Origin: Micropterus salmoides | Lineage: Eukaryota; Chordata; Actinopteri; Centrarchiformes; Centrarchidae | Assembly (NCBI RefSeq): GCF_014851395.1 | Contig: NW_024044459.1 | Coordinates: 23,326,418 to 23,390,417 of the forward strand | Direction of reading: 5' to 3' | DNA length: 64,000 nt | Shown: positions 36,367-50,945 of the stretch, piece by piece | Layout of the letters: every line of letters begins with the position of its first letter | How positions within the stretch are numbered: the stretch's first letter is position 1 | Notes under the pieces: model-generated | Database searches by the model: none | What the model was told of the DNA's origin: nothing | Seen by the model: the letters and a program-made list of their open reading frames with translations, nothing else | Program-made: the position numbers and the translations under genes

Positions 36367-38696
36367 AGGTCTGAGCTGTAGAAGAAATAGAAAATGTGAA
36401 TGGAAAAGAGACTGGGCATGATAAGAACAAAGAGAAATAGAAAGTCAGAAGAGATAAAACAGAAAGTTAGGGCTACAACCTGAGGTCATCAGCTGGTTTT
36501 AAACCTAAATCCCTCTAATCAGCTTCAGCAGACAGGGGAGACAGACCAATCCATTTGCCCTGAGATCCCATTATGACAGGAGAAAGGAATGGGAAAAAGT
36601 AGCAAATTCAACACACTGAAAAAAAATAGCTGAGTGTCGTTGTGTCCATGAATGTGTGTGTGGTTTGTAAGTATGTGCTGTGTTCAAACTGGTCTCAAAA
36701 ATAAAGAGGCAGCAGTAGTAATGACTCATTAGTGGGGAGATTTGTCTCCAAGATGAGGGAGCGTGAGGTGTTAGTGGGAACGTGGGTGTGTGGCAGAAAA
36801 AGAGAAAAAGTGAGTGAAAAATACCCTCTGTGTTTGTTTGTGAAAGTCTTAGTGGCTCCTAATGTGAAATTGATGTCACAATATGACCAATTTATTTTCT
36901 TGATTTCCCTCAGAGGAATTTAAGATGTGAAGTGAAAGGACAGGAAAAGGGTCATTCTGTTATTCCCCACCACTCCTCCCCCTTTCTCATCTCACCGTCT
37001 TTCTCTCTCTCACTCACTTTGTATGCTGGTCTGTCTGAGTGGCTCCCCTCGCCCTCTCTCTTTCAGCCCCCACCCCTCTCCCTCAGGGGAGCTGTGTACT
37101 TAGGTGCAATTGAAAACGACTATCAAACCCTAAGGAGCGAAACCTGATTCAGAGACTCCTTATCCGGTAGCACAGCCCTCTCCAAGTGCTGCGTTGCTCT
37201 TCCCCTGTGACCGACTTAATGAAATTATGTCTTTTTATCCATTCAGTGGGAACGCAGCCAGATGAAACTAGGAAAGTAAAGAATAATCTGAATTGTGAAT
37301 GACGTTCTTCTCTGTAGTTAAAGCCCTCCGGGAGTGGAAGTGACATGTGGCACTTCCAAAGTGGATGTTTACTGCGCAACTCGTTTGATGAGTGAATAAA
37401 TTGTCAATGTGCTGACAATGTACTGGAGGTATACAATATTATCTTACATTGAGGAGAGTAATGTTGTGATAGTGTGAGTATGTATCTGTTTACCACACTT
37501 GTATTCACTTAAATTCCACACCCGTTTAAACTACTAGCATGGCTGGGAACCTCTGACGTCATAAAGTGGGCCTTGATTATCAAAGTGTTCTTGGGCGAAG
37601 TAGTAAGTAACTGCTTAAATGGGCAACAAAAATGATGTTGTGATTTTACTTAGTGCAAATTTAAATTGTGCTCGATTTCTTTTCCCCTTTCACTGCAAGT
37701 GTATTCACTTCAATTCAGGAATATGTACATCTGTGTTAATGAAAAAGGAATATGCAGTGGCAGTGTTTTTCAGTCGAAAGCAGGCAATCCACTTTCATTA
37801 ATTATCTTCATCATTTTCTGCCAAGCCCAGGTACAGTAAGGGAGTGAGCAATGAAAATGTAAAATAACACAGAAATATAGGCTGAGCCTCTGCAGTCACA
37901 GAGATTTCTTCATATAACTTGTGCTGCAACTCAAATTGGCTCTCCGGGGACATTTAAGTCTAACTTTAAACTTTGGATCTTTGGATCAGTGTTACCTCGT
38001 TGCAGCAGAGCTTTCAAGCAACTGTCACTCAAAACACGATTCAGGCTGTTCGCCTGATTTCCCCATGTGACAATTCAAGACGAATGTTGTTGTGCAATAT
38101 GAAAAAAAAAATGCTTTTTATTTCTGTAAACAAGACAAATCCTTTTTTGCTAATTTATTTATTTATTAAACATTGTCCATGCTCATATTAAAAATATATA
38201 ATTTTATTTTGCTACTGTGATTAGGTGCAATTCATTGTTTGTCTCGGTTACATAGTTACTAAATGAAAATTTAGGATGATCCCTGTTGAACACATATTTT
38301 AGTTTTGAGATATTAAGTGTTATCAGTTTTAGTACACTAGTAATACAGGCTATTTAACAATATTTGTCAAAAGGGTCAGGATTAATTTTTGTTCAGCACA
38401 TCCTTCAAACTCTGACTGCAAACTGAAAGAGCGCATGTACCCATCAAACCACTGTGTTCTGCTGTCTGTCATTCACAGTTCCAGGCAATTCCAAAAGTGT
38501 CACATCTGTAATAAGTGACTTTTCTGTGGCACTTTCAAGTTATTTCCACTTGATGATTTCTATTTTTACATCTGTTTACATCCTCTGTCATCCCGTCTCT
38601 TCAGTCACTCTCTCGTTCTGTTCTAGAAGTCCTCTCAAGCTCACATCTTACTTTATATTCACCTCAGGCAGAGGTTAACAATAACGCTGCACATAC

Positions 38697-38800
38697 CTCA
38701 GCAGCTGGTATGCCCTCAGGAGGGCGACACTGTAACAGCACTTCCTGCTCCAGAGACACTTCCTTTCCCAGGGGTTCCTGTTCAAATGACTTCTTCAGAT
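38697..38800 (-). CDS. unc5c: UNC5C-like exon: start of Ig domain 2
   Basis: This short 104-nt exon encodes (Y)LKKSFEQEPLGKEVSLE followed by a stretch with LLQCRPPEGIPAAE. It holds the linker after Ig1 and the first strands of Ig2, with its proximal cysteine in the QCRPP motif. The acceptor is CTCTCTCCTCAG (38801 upward) and the donor is GTATGT after a GAG codon. It enters in phase 1 and leaves in phase 0, as needed to join the exon at 10736. No start codon lies in the exon, so simple open-reading-frame searches would miss it; it was recognised from the protein motif and splice sites. The next exon is about 28 kb away, the longest intron in the window. In the family this region is extracellular and completes the Ig2 fold with the following exon. 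Confidence 0.94.
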
Positions 38801-39100
38801 CTGAGGAGAGAGACAAAGGAAACTTAATGACTACTTTGGGACAAGGTATTAAGTTAACCAGAAAACATAAGACAAAATTTAAATTAAATCATTATGATAC
38901 TGGCTAACAGACAGTATAGATTTTATATGTGAAACAGTTATGATGTGGCAGGGAAACTAACAGTTTAGTTAGCAAGTGAAAAAGCTCATGTCACGCGCTG
39001 TGGTTAGAGTAGTGAGCACCGATTTGTCAACTGCAGTCGAGCCCTTGAATTTAAACGGGTGAACAATATGTGTTCATACTGGTAAGTTATTTAATCACTA

Positions 39101-39923
39101 AAAGGGCTGAACGATTTGGGGAAAAAATATAAGTGCGACTTTTCTGCCAGATATTGCAATTATGATTCGATTTGCGATTTTTTTTATTGAAGTTTTGCTA
39201 AAGTTCAGTATTCACTGCCAGTCTATTTTTGACTGAACATAGAACGGCATAGAGAATCTGGTCGATTTTCAAAATAAAACACCCTTTTGGAGACTCCCGA
39301 TCGTACATCAACAATAAACAGAACAAAAAAAGACACAATTGAACTACATAGCCAACTTAACCATAGAAGCACAACAATCAAGGACAACTGAACAAATAAG
39401 CAAAATCTGAATAAGTCAGCAAAATCAGATGGGCAAAATGCTCTTATTCTTAAATGCTCCATGTACAATCTGTAGCCCACACAGAGTGGAATAGAACAGG
39501 CTCAGAGAGAGCTGTTATCCGTAGTTGAAGCACACAAAATGACAAATTAACAACATATTAACAACGTGTTGGCTAAACGCTCTACTGCTGGAACACTTCA
39601 GTATGAGTTGACGCCGGACAAAATCGCAGCACAGCCGCTGCCTGTGTCTGTTCGGCTGGCGCCATAATCCCAAATGTTTTCCTCTAGTTTAGTTTGTTGT
39701 TATAAAATGTACACGCCCTGCGCCCGCTCTGACTGGTGAGTAGGACCGTAACAGGAGGTGTATGGTGCTTGTGATTGGCGAGCAGATCTGTCTGCATGAC
39801 TGTTTAAAATGGGTCAGATGCGCTGTATAATTAACCTACATTTAATCTCCATCTTCACGATTAGCTAATCGCGTTCTTTCAAGTCACAATTTCGATTTTG
39901 AAAACGATTAATCGTTCAGCTCT
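39101..39923. mobile_element. Non-autonomous hAT-type transposon, 823 bp
   Basis: The left end AAAGGGCTGAACGATT and the reverse complement of the right end, AGAGCTGAACGATTAATCG, form terminal inverted repeats. A perfect 8-bp duplication AATCACTA flanks them (39093-39100 and 39924-39931), as for hAT elements. Subterminal sequence repeats CGATT words. No transposase frame is present. It lies 300 bp upstream of the short Ig2 exon in transcription order. Confidence 0.82.
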
Positions 39924-40306
39924 AATCACTAACTAGGAAAACGCTGGAAACACGACACACAAAAGCAACAACAATAATAATATCAAAAGACAAAACGTCT
40001 CAATGGAAAGCGCAGATGTGTGGGAGGCCGTCAGATGATTTCAGGAGATGGTGCCATGTCATTGGAGACCAGGCTCATTACCTCATTTCCGCGGCAACAC
40101 TGACACAGTAATTATGGAGTTGGTGGTTAAAGTCAGCCATGCGTATGTTGACTTTTCCCACTCTCCTGTCACTTTAGAAATATACACAACAAGGAAAAAC
40201 ACTTAGCTGTGTATTCTTAGAGTCAGCTAATGCTCACACGGATGTACACAAGCACACACACGCAAACACACTGTTCACATTTTACCAATGTGGTTACAAC
40301 AGTTTT

Positions 40307-40330
40307 ACACACACACACACACACACACAC
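40307..40330. repeat. (AC)n microsatellite
   Basis: About 12 AC units. Confidence 0.93.
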
Positions 40331-42007
40331 ATAGCTGATCATGCTTTTAAGCGCTTTAGCTGCTTTTCAGACACACTAAACACAGGCTGCTTTGTTACAT
40401 GCTTGCCCTTCAATCACGATGCACAATATTTAAACCATGCTTTTATTCCATACAGACTTGCCACAGTTCAGGAATCTCAAGCAGGCCAAAGACAATAAAT
40501 GATTCACACTAATGGTCCACATGCTGTGATAAATGACAGCATTACAAAGCAGCATGGAATGCACTGCCATTTCTTTCACAGAAGATTTCAGAGGGGGCTC
40601 AGCTGTTTTCATTTTGAGGAGAAAAATGTTCACAGTAGCAGACTTTTAGACAATTAGCCAGACATTTAAATAGGAGGAACAGAAAATGGGAAGACAAAAG
40701 AAAGGGGGATAAAGAGAATGTATTAAAGGAGAGGGATAAAAACCCTAAAACCCTTGTAGGTGGATGGGCGAGTGGATGGTTATATGCTTAATATATGTTT
40801 CTCTCACTGCCACACTTCTCTACATATTTAACTAATACAGTTCAAAAGGTGCAATTAAAAGCAGTTTATGTTGAGTCTGCAACTCTATCTGAGTAAGTTT
40901 CATTCACAATATTTTAGAAATGTCTCCCTCCGTCTAGGTATACACTGACACTTTAATGCTCCATACCATTCTGTCTTTCACTCCTAAAATTGTCCGTCCC
41001 CAGTTTGATTCATTCCACCTATTGGACAGAGTAAAAAACATAATTCACTGCTTTCCTGTTCAACTCCCTAGTTTTCTGCCACACAGTATGCTGCGTGCAT
41101 GTATCCCTACATAGGTAGCTGAGCTTTAACACATGTTCAAATAATTAGCCTGCCATAGAAAAGAGCCATAAAACAAACTGTAACCTGAGACAAGTGGCAG
41201 TGTTGCGGGACTTAGCAGGTGACTTTATTTATGGTGCAGATCAGGTGGTGTGATGGATTTCTAAGTGGGGAGGAAAGGAAAACAGGTTTTTCTCATCCAA
41301 GCTTCTGGGTGTAACTCAAAAGTGTATGATATGATGTCTCTAAGAATCATGAGTACATATACTCAATATGATCTGGATAAAAGGATCTGAAAAACTGCTC
41401 TTTTTATCCATTCACTTTGGTGTGTATCTGCAAGGACTGTACTTATACACACAGTTATCCATGTGTCACATAGTGAAAAAAAACAACACTCATTTGGGGT
41501 ATTAAATTCTATGTACATACTTCTGTCTGCACGTGTACAAATATCCTTTGGAGTACAAAGGCGCATGAACGTGTTTGAGTTTCTGCACGCATGGAAGAGC
41601 AAGACTTCTAACTGGCCGATTAAGTGTCACATGTCACAAATTTAATGAATGTCAGCAAGAATGGATGATTAATTACATTGGCCACCTATCTGAAGATACG
41701 TGATGTGCGTATAATTGATATCCAGAGGTCTGTTGGTATGACAGTATTTAACTGATACAATCTCTGAAATATTCAAACTTTTTTCACTTTGAAGAGTTTG
41801 GGATTCACTTTGTTAGTTTGTAAAGGATGGTTACAGCTATGGAAGACAAATCCTCTCTCCTCTGTCCTTTAGTTTTTAAAAACATACAGAAGACTCTAAT
41901 GGGAGGGCACAGTGTGTGTGTTTGTTTTATACTTCTGTCCTTCTACTCTCCTGGTTCCTAGGTGCACTTTTAATCACCTTATCCGTCAGCTGTAGTACAC
42001 ACAGACA

Positions 42008-42040
42008 GACACACACATACACACACACACACACACACAC
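42008..42040. repeat. (AC)n microsatellite
   Basis: About 16 AC units with a single AT interruption. Confidence 0.93.
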
Positions 42041-45000
42041 TAGATAGGACATTTTTTTAATACTGAACCGGTTGACTCAGAGTCATTGTCTCATCAGGAC
42101 AGTGACCTTACAGTGGCTAACATACACAGAAAGAGGCAGAGTGAAAGAGAAGGAGAGGAAAAATGGCATTGGTGGTGGGGTAGGTAGAAGTTGGGACGGC
42201 AGGTGGAAGGTTGAAAGATGAGAGGGAGGGAGAAGTTGGCAGCACACAGCAGGACTACTCTTTCTTAATACCAAAAACACCTGCTTGGTCTTTACCTATC
42301 AAAGTATTTTACATGTTCAGCATGCTCTCTACATCAAACCATTCAAAAGGAGCTAATGTCAGTGAGTCCATCTTGTATCATCTGCATGTATCTCTCTCAA
42401 AACCAACCAGTAATAAATTACACAGTCCAGCCAACAATTGACTTTGATTACATCTGCTGTATCAAGATCCCATTCTTACACACAAATACAAGGGAGAGAT
42501 AATGTCAAGCTTCGAAAAGTGTAAGAACTTAGAATCCAGCCTGTACAAAATACTTCACACATGCTGGTTTTATCATTTTGAATTTGTAAACATGAACCAC
42601 TCTCTCCCCCATTCACACAGACAGGCTCAAATACTGGAGAAGAGAATGGTATGCCATTGTAAATAGACAATTTTCTAAGCGATATTATTGTGAGCTTACA
42701 CACTCAGTTGATTTTTTTGCTTTGACCAACATAAATTGAAATCATATTGTGTAAAAGATGTATCTCAAGAGGGGAAACCTCCAGTTTAGCACAAAGTTTT
42801 GCACAGTAACCACTGAGGAAGAAATGCCTGTTTTAAGGTACATGTGTTTATGGTTGTTTAATGACTAGTGCAAAAGTTTGTCAGGCTGCACAATCAATGC
42901 TTTACTTAATAAATCTCACAGGTGATAGATATGACACTGATGACTTTGAATGGAAAAAGCATCATTTACACAAACAAGTGTAATAATGTGTATCTACGCC
43001 TGTACAGACACAGTTTATTATAAGTGAAATGTTGCCTGTTTACACTGAATGCAAACTATATAAATCATCTGGCATATATTGAGTGTGCGGTATATTTTGA
43101 TGGCAAAATGGTGGAAAGTTTATACATACTAAAATCCAGAATTAGGGGGCTGTACTTGTGCAGGCACAAAACAAAAATATTTATTATATGCTAACAATGT
43201 CAAACAATTGAGGCATGGAGTAAAAACTGTTCTGAAAATGTGAAGACAAATAACTACTGTACTTTTAACTTTTTTATGGATCTGGGGGAGGGGGGTAATA
43301 TTCTGGGACAAAACACGGAAAAGATTAAAGTGGTAAATTTACAAGAAAAAAACACCATTGAAAATGCTATTTTTCACATGTGCTTGTGTTATTAAAGGTT
43401 CTGCATCCTACTCTATTAAAAGTAGGGTATGCAGATGTTAACCTGTTCTGAAAATTTTAATTGTGTAAACCTGATTGACACAAAGTCAATATACTACTTT
43501 ACTTTAATCTCAGAGAGTATCCAGTTTTTTTCTTGTAAATCTATGTTTTTAATATTATAGAATATAATAATAATAGAATATTACCCCTTTCCCAGCTCTT
43601 TTTTTTATATACACCATTGTGATGCATCCAAACTCACCTTTAAAAAGTAAATTTCTGAATAACTGATGCCAATTTCGCTTGGACCAGGACTGAGTTAAGG
43701 GCAAATATGGGTCCCCAATCTCATTCTTTCCAGCGTATGTGTTACTGTGGGACTATACAGCTTCAATAACATGTATTGCACGGTAAATATTGTAAAGTTA
43801 GGAGCTACTCTGTAAGCACGTTAAATACCAGCAGGAGATGTGCTCAAGACTCATGAGAGACAGCCTGCCATGTTTGTATGTGTGAACAGGGCATTAGAGG
43901 TGATCATGCTGTCTGCTCTCTAGAGATTCACCACTGACAAAGCTTTTAAGATTCAAAAATTATCCAAAACATCTTCCCACCTAAATGATGAGGTTTAATT
44001 TCATGCGATATGAATCTAATCGCGGTCAGTTTCTGTGCTATATTGGTTAAGAGGGTTATGTGAGGACAAAGAGCATTGCTGAGGCTGAATGATAACTTCA
44101 TAATACAGTCAATCCCTGTGGGGGACGACAGCCTGAACAGAGCATGATGGTTCATTATGGGAGTAATCACCCAAAGCTTTAGCCCTAAATCCACCACATG
44201 GCTACCCCCACAACACACAGAGACACACGTACGTGGACAGAGACAAAGACAGAATGATAGAGACAGAGAGATACTGTCACAGTGAGGAAAATACACACAG
44301 GGGCTGGAGACAAACACGCAGGCACAACACATACATGGAGGCAGAACAACTACAAACACAAACACAATGGTAGGATACTCACAGTGGGACAGAAAAACAG
44401 ACCTGCACACGTAACCACAAATGTGCAAAAAACAACTGCAGACACATGGGGAGAATGAGGAGGCGATTGAGGGATGAGACGCACTCCTCTCATGCCAGCC
44501 AATTCCAGGAACAATTTCCTGGTCTTAATTAGTAAGGGAGGTGGTGAAATGAGGAGTTGGTTGCGAGAGTTGATTTCCATAAAGATTGAGAATGAAATTA
44601 AAGGAGATTAAAGCAAACTGCTCGGGGGATGAACAGACAACACACACAGACACACACATACACTCGCACATATTCAGACATGGTGCTAAGCTAGCAGGCT
44701 ATGACAGACAAAAATTTGCCAATCTGGTTGCAATAGCACATGTGTGTTTGAGAGTGTTTGTGTTTTATAGAGAAACAGGGAATGTGACATTGTGTTCACG
44801 ACACCAGGGGACCATGAATTCACTTCAGTGGAAGGTGTGTGTTTTTGTGCATGTGTGCAAATATGTGCCCGAGGGAAATATGTGCACAGGAGAGGAGGGA
44901 CAGCTGTGTCCTTTCAATTCACTGACCCCACTTTACTCCCAAACTGCAGATAACGCTATCCAGCTTCATAAATATAACACAAGATAAATTCACAGAACAA

Positions 45001-46715
45001 CTTAGAAGTAGACCAGGGTTGAAAAGTACAGAGGGCAACCTTGTAAAGGGTTCTTCAGTGTGAACTCCCTTATACATACACGCACACACAATAAAGCAGT
45101 GTAAGCATCTATTCAACCTTTTCTTGCATAAACTCATCTTTCCCTGTCTCTCTCAGCTTGCCTGTCTTCCCTTCCTCTGTGTCTTTCTCCACCTCCTTCC
45201 CTCTCCGTCTAAAACTTCTTCCACAGCTCAACTAAAACTGTTATTATGTTTGTGGTTAGTTTGTTGCCTCAGGCACTTCTACATAAGCACATTTCAGAGC
45301 AATTATCTAAAATGGGTGTCTCCGCCTGCATGCTACCCATGCCAAATCATAACGGTTTTCCCCTGGTGGAGCTGCTCAAGCAATAAAGAGCAAAGTGAGA
45401 TGCTTGGGAAGAAAATAGCAAGCAAAGTACTCCTTTATTCTCAGAGAGGATCGTCTGGACATCCAATTCCCTAGACATTGGCATCCAGTGGAAACAATCA
45501 GACCTTTAGCTGGGGGAAAAAAAACTAAATGATGTAAGTGATAAAGCACACAAGAGGGCAAGAAAAATATAAATGGATTTGTAATTAAAACACATACGTA
45601 TTAAATGATGAAAATCTGAAGTTATAAACCATGAAACTGTTCCAGCTGCAGCAGCCAATCATATTACAATAATTCAGTGGAGTTGTGTTGCTTTCCGTTT
45701 GTATATATTAATAGGAAAGTCATTAATTGCTGCTATTTTGTCAAAAGTTTCTGAAGTAACTTTATTAGTATAGTGCTTCATATGATATTTAGCTTGATAA
45801 TAATCAATTTTATGTTCATCCAACAAGTTTTAAAATAGCTTTCATGGTATAACTTGTTTATGCAAAATCACAAAAATACTGGGAACCTCTTCAGTCTTCG
45901 AGGACTCATATGTATGTCTTCAAATGCCCAAAAAGCTCCAAAACATCAAAAATTGAAGAAAGAAAGGTAGATGGTGACCTTGAGTGTCACAATCGTTTTC
46001 AGTGTGATTATATAGGGAGTCATTTTCTCTAAGTGACTTTAGAGAGTCTCTTTCCACTCAAACCAGTTCTTTCACTGAACTCTCTACCCTGTCATTTCAA
46101 CACTTCACAACCTGTCATCAGTCCGAGACATCAGACAAGGTCTTTCCATCCACCGTCAAGTTTTTGAACAAGTAAACAACTATTTGCTGACATAGCACTG
46201 GCACTGTGAAGCAAAACGATTCCTCTGGATCCTGGTTTGTAAAATGACTCATTAAGACAAACAACGGCTAAAGGACCTGTCAACTACTTCTAGGTACTGC
46301 AGATAACAAGAAGGGGAATGTTTTCGAATGAAACTAAATGAAAGTGTTCACTTTAGATCCTCAGGGTAAACAAATTATAGCTTTCAAAATATAAACTAAA
46401 AATTTACCATGGAAATATTTCAATCAAAAAAAAAAAGAAGTACTGCCATCATGTGCCTCACTTCTCTTTTGACTATTATTTGTAGGAGCCTGTTTTAATG
46501 CTAATTGACAAAATGTCTTTGTTGCTTTGATATAAAAAGATAATTGTGCTCCAGAAAAAACACACATCTACTAACTTTTACTGACCCTACACTTGGACTA
46601 CACTTGACTAAATCAAAACTGTGGCTTACCACTTTAACACTTAAGAGTATGCTGAAGCAGTCCATGGCATCTGGGAAAAAGCTCATTGGCTTACAGCAGT
46701 GGTGAGACATCATAA

Positions 46716-46716
<1 letters not shown>

Positions 46717-46747
<31 letters not shown>
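46717..46747. repeat. (AC)n microsatellite
   Basis: About 15 CA units. Confidence 0.94.
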
Positions 46748-46749
<2 letters not shown>

Positions 46750-49700
46750 TGGGTTCTCACTATATAAATGGCCATAATGAAGTTTCCCTCAAAGCCAGAA
46801 AACAAGACTCTCTTGATGATGTCATCCAGAGAAAAACACTGAAGGTTTTCCAGGCGAGTGTAGAGGGCTAACAGCGTAGCTCTTTTGGTTCACATCAGTT
46901 TTGAATATGCATAATGAAACGTTTAAGCATTCCATTTTCATGCAGAAAAAGGTAAAATGAGACTTTTGTTGTTGGGGCAATTTGGTTTCTGTGCTGCTGA
47001 GCAACGCTTCCTATTAGAATATTTGGCTAACACACTGCAGTTGTTTCCAATTGCTGGGTTACAAATGACTGCCTATATTGTTGTAAACTACAGACAGGTT
47101 TGATCCTAAATGAACGCAGAATGGTTATAATCAGTGCTTAGAATCTAACACAAGAAATCCCTATTGAGCCTTGTTTTCCTTCATCTAATTCATCCATGAT
47201 TGAAGGAAAACCTAAATACATGCAGCTGAAACATTTGCATCATAAACAAAACAGATGAAATTCACTAACAGACATTTTCCAGTTGACACAAGGCGCTGCC
47301 TGGGTTTCTGTGTCCCTGAGTGTCTGGACTCCTGATTGCTATGCACACACATGTCTCAGTGGAAGGTGGCAGAACAAATTGCCATCATCTGAAATGCGTG
47401 CGTGTCTGGGTGTTTGCGTGTGCATGTATGTGTGTATGTGTATGTGTGACCTTGACATATTGCTAATCCGTTCAAGGAGAAACACTTGACCCGATAGCTG
47501 CAGGGCCAAAGAGCAATACTGACAGAGCTTACCCCTGTGTATGTGCCTGCAATGCTGTGCATGCTGTGCAAGTGAGTGTGAGAATTTGTGTTTGTGTGTA
47601 TGTGTGGTGGGGTGTGTGTGTGTGTATGTGTGTTCATCTCACCTGCTTTATAAACTTGAATTAAACTGCCTGCCACCATAACTCAGCTGAAGTGCCCTGC
47701 TCCAAAAGACCAACAAATTACTCAGAGATTTAATATCTCTGATTGTGTGTTTGACACCTTTACGGCACAACACTGATTGCCATTATCCAGCTACAAACTG
47801 CGTATTTAGTTAATGCCTTGAAGTGTTAATTCTTCAGTTATTAAAACAGCCTGGAGATGCTAGAGAATGAGAAAAATAGAGGCAGAAAAGAGAAACGGAG
47901 TGACAGAACGAAACAATAAGCACAAGATGAGCAAAGCCAGAAAAAAAGCTAAAAGAGGAGGAGACAATGGGAAAGGGGAAATAGGAAAATGAGTGGGAAG
48001 GGGAGATGGAAATTCAGCAGAGAAATGCTGAATTGCTATTGCATGGTATGGTAGCAAAGACACTTTGCTCAGCAAGCTCTAGCTGCCAGGAAGCATTTTA
48101 ATCACAACAGTAGATCCAAATAGGAGCCGAAAGCGGGGTAGGTCAGGAGGTTGGGTCGATTTGAAGTAAAAGGTTATCGCAAGAGGGGGCTGAGTGTAAT
48201 CAGATCTGGTTATGGGTAAAATCACTGTTATAACAGAAAGAAAGAAAGTGAAGGATGAAGGGACAGACAAAGTCAGAGGAAAATACATATTAAACAGAAA
48301 GAAGAACAGATTGAAAGAGAAAGAGAAAAAGTAAAATAAGGCAGGATTTTTATCATCTTTTGCCTTTCTGATTTCTATTGGTACTTTAAGCCTTGTCAGA
48401 GGCATCCTCTATCACCATACCTCCACCTAACCTCCAAAAGATGTCTTGTGTGAAATATTTATACCCTGTGTGAAGAAGTTGTTTGAAAAAAACAAACAAT
48501 TTAATAGATTACAACATAGGCAGCAGGATACTTCTGAAAATAATGTAGAATTTTTATTTAATTTAGTTTAGAGGATTTATAATTTAGTGTAGAACAAGAA
48601 ATAAACATTATAGGATGATGCAGACACAACCATTATTTCTTCCCAACACGCGTATAAATATATACATATACTCATACATCAATTATCTTGTTGAAAAGGT
48701 AAGCCACTGAATAATATGGCCTTCACTGCTATGTGTGAATTTCTGTGCTGCTGGCGTCTGCATTCACGTGTTTACCTCGGAGAATCTCAGAAGCCTATAC
48801 GTACACTTGCCTGCATCTGTCTCTCAGCATGTATCGGCTGAAACGTAAGCCAAAAACAGCACATTACCCATCTTTCATTGCACCCAGAGGAGGGCCCGTT
48901 CCATTTGAGAATGTTATTAGCGGAGCTTAGTAGGATATTTCCAACTGTGTCACTAACTCTCTGCTGACAAAGAGAAAAACATCCTCTTATTCCAAAGCAA
49001 TGCAGAGAGTAGTGATGCTCTGTTCTAAATTTAAATGTTCTTTAAAGCTCACAAGCTAAAATAATTGACAAATATTTTGTACAAGTGTATAAAATGTGTT
49101 TTTTTAAATAATTCTATCATAGATCATTTGTTTTGTTTTATTAAAATGAAACACCTAAAATAAATTAATAAATACTGACATGTGCAAGTCACTACGCTAA
49201 TTAATAACTGAAGCAACCCAGTTCTGCAAAAGTTAAAATGCGAGACATTATTTACAGCCAAATAAAATTATCTGAATGAAAAACAAGGGTCATCATGATG
49301 GATTTGCTTCTGTAGCATGAATAAGAGCAACATGGGAAAACAAGATTTCCATGGTGTGAGTCTGTTAGAGAGATACTGTCTGTTAAAGTAATACATATGG
49401 ACATATGGGCAGTTTGTTCTGAGTGTCTGCTGAATGGACTCCATCAAAGCCCCCAGTTGTCCTTTTGAGACTTCACTCAAGCAGAGCCACACTGTCAGTA
49501 TAAGCCAGGTAAACCGGGAAGGTGGGGTCAATTTTTGTTATTGATATTTTTTTTACCCACTTGACCTTTCTATAACCTGAGCACTCAGACAAGTCCCAGT
49601 TGTCTTTTATGGCTGAATTGACCAGAGCAATGACGCTTGGAAAACTACTGTTGTGGGTTCAATTCTGAGACTAGTGAAAGGATCTTTGAAGGAACAATCC

Positions 49701-50226
49701 ATTCTGTTAAATGAGGCTTAAGTTAAAAGAACTAACAAGGCTTTTTAGGTGATTTCAATCAAATATCTCAACTCCCTTGCTACACAGCTGCCGCAGAGCT
49801 GTCACGTGACCATCACTCACAGCAGGATTCAACCTTTCCTTTCCCTGGACTGTTGTTGGGGTCTAACAATCCTAAAATGATTTCCCCATGTGATCACTGT
49901 GTATGCAGTGTCACATCGTAATACTGTCTGCTAGAGTGATATTGAGTCTGGTTGGGTTTAGTCTGGCCTGTGTTCTTTTGGTGACCTTAATCAGTCTCCC
50001 AGATGTCATATTAAATTCTTCACCACACCGTAACAGAAAGCTGCTGATATGGTATACTAAATTTATAAAGCTAAGTCTCTGCTTAGAAAAGTTCCCCCAG
50101 CATGTATCATTTAGTGTACAACCCATTTTGAAGGCTCTACCCAAATACAAGTTTTCTCCTACGAGTCTTGAGTGTTAAAAGGTATAGCACCTTTACACGT
50201 CAAAAGAAAGCCAAATAAACAGTCAG

Positions 50227-50945
50227 AGTTCATCCATCCATCATCTTCCGCTTATCCAGGGTCGGGTCAAGGTGGCAGCAAGATAAGCAGGGTATTCAAG
50301 ACATCTCTCTCGCCCGAAACACTTTCCAGTATCTCCTGGGAGATCCCAAAGCACTCCCATTTAATACCTCCAGCAAGTTCTGGGTCGACCCTCGGGTATC
50401 TTCCCAGTTCGGGCATGTCCGAAAGACCTTCAAAGGAAGGCACCCAGGAGGCATTCTTCAGATCAGATGCCTGAACAACCTCGTCTGGCTCCTTTTGATG
50501 CAAAGGAACAGTGGCTCTACTCCGAACTCCCACCGAATATCAGAGCTGAGCTAAGGCTGCCAACTCTCTGACACCCCCAACAACCCTGCAAGGCTAAAGA
50601 GCTGGACCCTTGTTCCACGGCCAGGTATGTGGTTCAACAATCGGGTGGCACCTCCTTTCCAGCACCCTAGAATAGACTTAGCAGTGTGATACCCAGATAA
50701 TTGAAGCACACCCTCCGGTTCCCCTTTTTGAAAATGGGACTGGGGGAATGGGAATGGGACCTGGGTCTGCCACTCCACAGGTACTGTCCGCGACGTCCAT
50801 GTGACACTATAGATGCTTGTCAGTCAAGAGCCAGCTTTTTGACTGGCTATCCCCGAGTCAGGGTTATAAAATGTAACTCCACAGAAGACGTGCTGGTCGG
50901 GTTTAGGAGCTCCTCAAAGTGGTCTTCCAGCACTGGACAATATCT
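50227..50945 (-). mobile_element. RTE/Rex3-like LINE 3' fragment
   Basis: On the minus strand the end is a (GATG)n-type tail (CATCCATCCATCATC at plus-strand 50232-50246), as described for Rex3. Just inside, a frame reads FGISQEILESVSGERDV then LLILLPP, matching the conserved C-terminus of these fish LINE polymerases. A further match, with the GGAGCTCCTCAAAGTGG word at 50906-50922, suggests a more upstream polymerase segment. The middle is rearranged or strongly diverged and no intact domain is left. Confidence 0.68.

Larger units (their letters stand above)
22789..38696. other. 5' part of the 28-kb intron inside Ig2
   Basis: No exon, RNA gene or long frame was recognised. Content includes purine-rich blocks (24960-25060 and 25200-25900), a GA repeat at 31134-31160, a pyrimidine-rich minisatellite-like block at 34240-34620, long CA and GT tracts at 35052-35100 and 36309-36364, and poly-A near 30484. 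Some non-repetitive stretches (23720-23880, 24040-24150, 29330-29500) look like candidate conserved non-coding sequence but cannot be judged without alignment. Between 26170 and 29300 I see nothing beyond A/T-rich unique sequence. Confidence 0.65.

Noticed and set aside
43946..44428. 160-codon minus frame rich in Cys and Val
   Set aside because: The frame is driven by GT/CA-rich sequence and has no recognisable domain.
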